Positions 60,544-62,754 of a DNA stretch of 62,754 nt are shown in pieces. The notes under the pieces are model-generated. The model worked only from the letters and a program-made list of their open reading frames with translations, did no database searches and was not told where the DNA came from. This stretch comes from Rhodanobacter denitrificans (GTDB lineage: Bacteria; Pseudomonadota; Gammaproteobacteria; Xanthomonadales; Rhodanobacteraceae), in the NCBI GenBank assembly GCA_003241385.1, contig QFPO01000019.1:1-62754 (forward strand), given 5' to 3'. The position numbers and the translations under genes are program-made. The first letter of the stretch is position 1. The number at the start of each line of letters is the position of its first letter.

Positions 60544-61512
60544 CTACGCCGCGCGCCAGCGCCGCAGCACCTCGGCCGCGACCGCGGCGGTCTCGGCCAG
60601 CGGCCGCGCCGGCACGCGCGGCGGCTCGTCGAGCGGCTGCAGCCAGCCATGCCGATGCAAGGCCTCGTGGAACGAGGCGAACTTGCCGCCGATCGGATCG
60701 GGCGCGAAGGTCGCGACCGGCCGTCCGGTCGCGGCGGCTTCCGAGAGCATGTTGACCGAGTCGGGCGTGACGACGATGCGGTCGGCGAAGGCCAGCAGGC
60801 CCGCGTACGGATTCTCGCCGTCGGCCTCGCCTTCCCAGAACAGGCCCGGGAACGCCGCGAATGCCTGCCGCAGCCACGGACGCAGCGCGGCCGGCGTGCG
60901 CCGCGACAGCGTGACCAGAAAGCTGCCGCCATCGGCGGCGTGACGCGCGGCGAGCGCGTCGATGAGACGGCGGAAGTAGGCCGCGTCGATGCGCTGCGCG
61001 GCGTTGCCGGCGCCGATCAGCACCGCGACGCGCGGCTGCGGCCACTGCGCGAGCGCGGCGAAGCGTGTGCGCGCCTCGGCGAGCCAGGCCGGGCCGACCG
61101 GATTGAGCGAGCCGATCGTCTCGATGACACGCGGACCCGAGAGACCGTCGTGGCGCGGCGCGACGACGACGTCGAAATGATCGGCGTCGATGCGCGGATC
61201 GAGGATCTGCACGGTGTAGCAGCGGCCGCCGCTGCGCGCCTTGAGCAGCCGCGTCAGCCAGGCCGCGCGGCGGCCGCAGCCGATCGCGAGCTCCGGCCAC
61301 GGCGGCGCCAGTGCCGCGCCGTCGAGCCTGCGCACCGCCAGGCCGGCGCCGGCGCTCAGCCGCGGCGCGAACCAGTCCCACGGCGCGCGCAGGCCGATCG
61401 TCACGACCGCGGCGTCCAGGCCCATCGCCTGCGCCAGCGCGGTCGCCTGGCGCCGATTGCCGGCGATGCCGTCGCTGACGACCCAGCCGCGCGCGGAACC
61501 GACGCCGCTCAT
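60544..61512 (-). CDS. ELM1-family (mitochondrial fission ELM1-like) protein
   Basis: A 322-residue protein if started at 61512, where the family N terminus begins (GWVVSDGIAGNRRQATALAQAMG); a longer start at 61584 is possible. Family marks are 'ELAIGCGRRAAWLTRLLKA' near 70, 'VQILDPRIDADHFDVVVAPRHDGL' near 105, and 'VTPDSVNMLSEAAATGRPV' near 245, which recalls GT-B nucleotide-sugar pockets. Bacterial members are widespread in Proteobacteria with unknown function and may be glycosyltransferase-like. It converges on azurin and is divergent from yceI. Confidence 0.82.
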   Translation of the reverse strand: MSGVGSARGWVVSDGIAGNRRQATALAQAMGLDAAVVTIGLRAPWDWFAPRLSAGAGLAVRRLDGAALAPPWPELAIGCGRRAAWLTRLLKARSGGRCYTVQILDPRIDADHFDVVVAPRHDGLSGPRVIETIGSLNPVGPAWLAEARTRFAALAQWPQPRVAVLIGAGNAAQRIDAAYFRRLIDALAARHAADGGSFLVTLSRRTPAALRPWLRQAFAAFPGLFWEGEADGENPYAGLLAFADRIVVTPDSVNMLSEAAATGRPVATFAPDPIGGKFASFHEALHRHGWLQPLDEPPRVPARPLAETAAVAAEVLRRWRAA

Positions 61513-61774
61513 CGCGGGTCCACCCATCCGTCGCGATTGTCCAGCCAGGTGTTCCAATCTGTTGTTCGCATCGCCGTTTATCATCGCACGACGCTCGTTC
61601 TATCGTGCCGGCCTGGCAAAGTGACCGTACCGATCGCCGCTCCGATCGCGCTCCGCGCTTGTTTTGGCGCGTCGTGCCGTCAGATCCGGTGACCGGACGG
61701 TCGTTCGATCCGTCACCATCCGCATCCACCGATCCCGGCTCCGCGCCGGACATTCGTCACCAGGAGGAAATCCG

Positions 61775-62359
61775 ATGCTCCGTCGCACCGTTCTGGCCAG
61801 CGTGCTGGCCCTCGTCTCGGCCGGCGCCTACGCCGCGCCGATCACCTACAAGCTGGACCCGACCCACACCGACGTGCTGTTCACCTGGAACCACCTCGGC
61901 TTCTCGAACCCGACCGGCCATTTCGGCCAGATCGAGGGCACCCTGGTCTACGACGAGGCCGATCCGACCCGCTCCTCGGTCGAGGCCACGCTGCCGCTGG
62001 CCGGCCTGGACACGCACGTGACCAAGCTCGACGAGCACCTCAAGAAGGACGAGTTCCTCGACGCGGCCAAGTACCCGACGATCACGTTCAAGAGCACCAA
62101 GGTCGAGACCGCGGGCAGCGGCAAGCTCAAGGTCACCGGCGATCTGACGCTGCGCGGCGTGACCAAGCCGGTCGTGCTCGACGTCAAGCTCAACGGCGCC
62201 GGTCCGCATCCGATGAAGAAGGTGCCGGCGATCGGCTTCGACGCGACGACCACGATCAAGCGCAGCGAGTTCGGCATCGGCGCCTACGTGCCGAACATCA
62301 GCGACGAACTCAAGGTCAGCATCACGACCGAGGCGCTCGGTCCGAAGTCGGGCGGCTGA
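61775..62359 (+). CDS. YceI-family periplasmic lipid-binding protein
   Basis: A 194-residue exported protein. ATG 61775 is preceded by AGGAGG at a good distance. The signal peptide ends AGAYAA. The mature part has the YceI lipocalin-like pattern: 'YKLDPTHTDVLFTWNHLGFSN' at the start, 'DTHVTKLDEHLKKDEFLDAAKYPTITFKS' in the middle and 'GDLTLRGVTKPVVLDVKLN' later. Members bind isoprenoid-type ligands in an elongated barrel. A single gene followed by a clear terminator. Ligand unknown. Confidence 0.92.
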   Translation: MLRRTVLASVLALVSAGAYAAPITYKLDPTHTDVLFTWNHLGFSNPTGHFGQIEGTLVYDEADPTRSSVEATLPLAGLDTHVTKLDEHLKKDEFLDAAKYPTITFKSTKVETAGSGKLKVTGDLTLRGVTKPVVLDVKLNGAGPHPMKKVPAIGFDATTTIKRSEFGIGAYVPNISDELKVSITTEALGPKSGG

Positions 62360-62380
62360 TCCGTACTGGCGGCATCATCG

Positions 62381-62412
62381 AGCCCCGTCGCGTTGCGGCG
62401 GGGCTTTTTTTT
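62381..62412 (+). terminator. Intrinsic terminator of the yceI gene
   Basis: A 7-bp stem AGCCCCG / CGGGGCT is followed by eight T residues (62405-62412), 22 bases after the stop codon. Confidence 0.85.
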
Positions 62413-62754
62413 GGCTCTTGTCCCGAGAGCGGGATGACTCGGTTTCGACGCGCTCGATGAGGGCTGTTGCTTTCGAGCGATCTGAAGCGCGTGAGCTTCG
62501 AAGTCATACTCGATCGTCCTGAAGGCTCAGGCGAAAGATTCAAAGCAAGAGCTTCCGCTCGCTGCGCGAGCGGGTGACTTTGGCGGCCCACCCTCCCTGG
62601 CGGCCGCCCTTCGGGCCGTCGCTGACGCGACGTCAAGAATGTCTCCCGGACATTCTTTTTCTTGGAAAAAGTCACCAAAACCGCCTGCGCTGACGCGAGC
62701 CGACGCGGCTGCGCCGCGCCGGTCCCCTGCGCTTCTCGGTCGCCCAGGCACGCT
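62413..62754. repeat. Gene-free segment with dispersed hairpin repeat, right copy
   Basis: No gene seen. Bases 62656-62701 are an exact inverted copy of 22-67, and 62551-62569 is a hairpin equal to the inverse of 74-92. The hairpin at 62699-62720 corresponds to that at 1-23 with base changes, one of them a compensated pair. The word at 62721-62739 also occurs at 279-297. The window edge probably cuts through a repeat cluster. Confidence 0.7.

Noticed and set aside
1..62754. Mobile elements, CRISPR arrays, tRNA or rRNA genes
   Set aside because: No transposase, integrase, regularly spaced repeats or cloverleaf sequences were found on reading; the dispersed hairpin repeat is the only repeat family seen.

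Overview
The window comes from a high-GC gammaproteobacterium, most likely of the Lysobacterales/Xanthomonadales (Rhodanobacteraceae-like). Supporting signs are the UPF0149-pepP pair, a PilR-type regulator, secreted beta-propeller proteins that end in a short 'GFE' tail, and interspersed short hairpin repeats. I have no alignment tools, so taxonomy is inference. No tRNA, rRNA, CRISPR array, insertion sequence or prophage gene was seen.

Layout. Bases 1-529 and 62413-62754 are gene-free and carry copies of one dispersed repeat in opposite orientations. Bases 530-8973 hold three secreted BNR/sortilin-like propeller proteins (two are tandem paralogues) and an exported M28 peptidase. Bases 8999-19518 are mostly housekeeping: a SpoU methyltransferase, a GNAT acetyltransferase, an RND efflux pair, an NYN/LOTUS protein, a DUF6498-like membrane protein, class I fructose-bisphosphate aldolase, pepP and a UPF0149 gene. 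Bases 19801-31758 hold a 1514-residue propeller-PAS-GGDEF-EAL protein, a fungalysin-like protease, metK, a CPBP protease, an S9 peptidase and a YnbA-like CDP-alcohol phosphotransferase. Bases 31993-35433 form a PepSY / two-component locus with a PhoP-box-like site. DUF3016, a secreted GFE-tailed protein and pilR follow.

The core is methanol oxidation. After a 928-base gene-free leader, mxaFJGI-RSACKLD (40245-50150) encodes a calcium-type methanol dehydrogenase (large subunit with WDYAG, small subunit MxaI), its cytochrome cL, MxaJ, and the MoxR/VWA/DUF58 assembly set with ATGA-type overlaps. A second, convergent cluster on the minus strand (59446-53931) encodes a lanthanide-type XoxF (WDYDG), a XoxJ-like binding protein fused to ankyrin repeats, a XoxG-like cytochrome c and a YVTN propeller. 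A divergent azurin gene next to xoxF could supply a copper electron acceptor. So one locus holds both a calcium and a rare-earth methanol dehydrogenase.

Between the two clusters lies a five-gene module (50313-53796): an ECF sigma factor and a membrane protein on the minus strand, and an exported amidohydrolase, an NTF2-like protein and a small membrane protein on the plus strand. Its divergent intergenic region has the same bipartite element, GTAAGAAA-N14-CGACTCA, on both strands, which looks like a bidirectional promoter read by the ECF factor. An ELM1-like protein and a YceI protein close the window.
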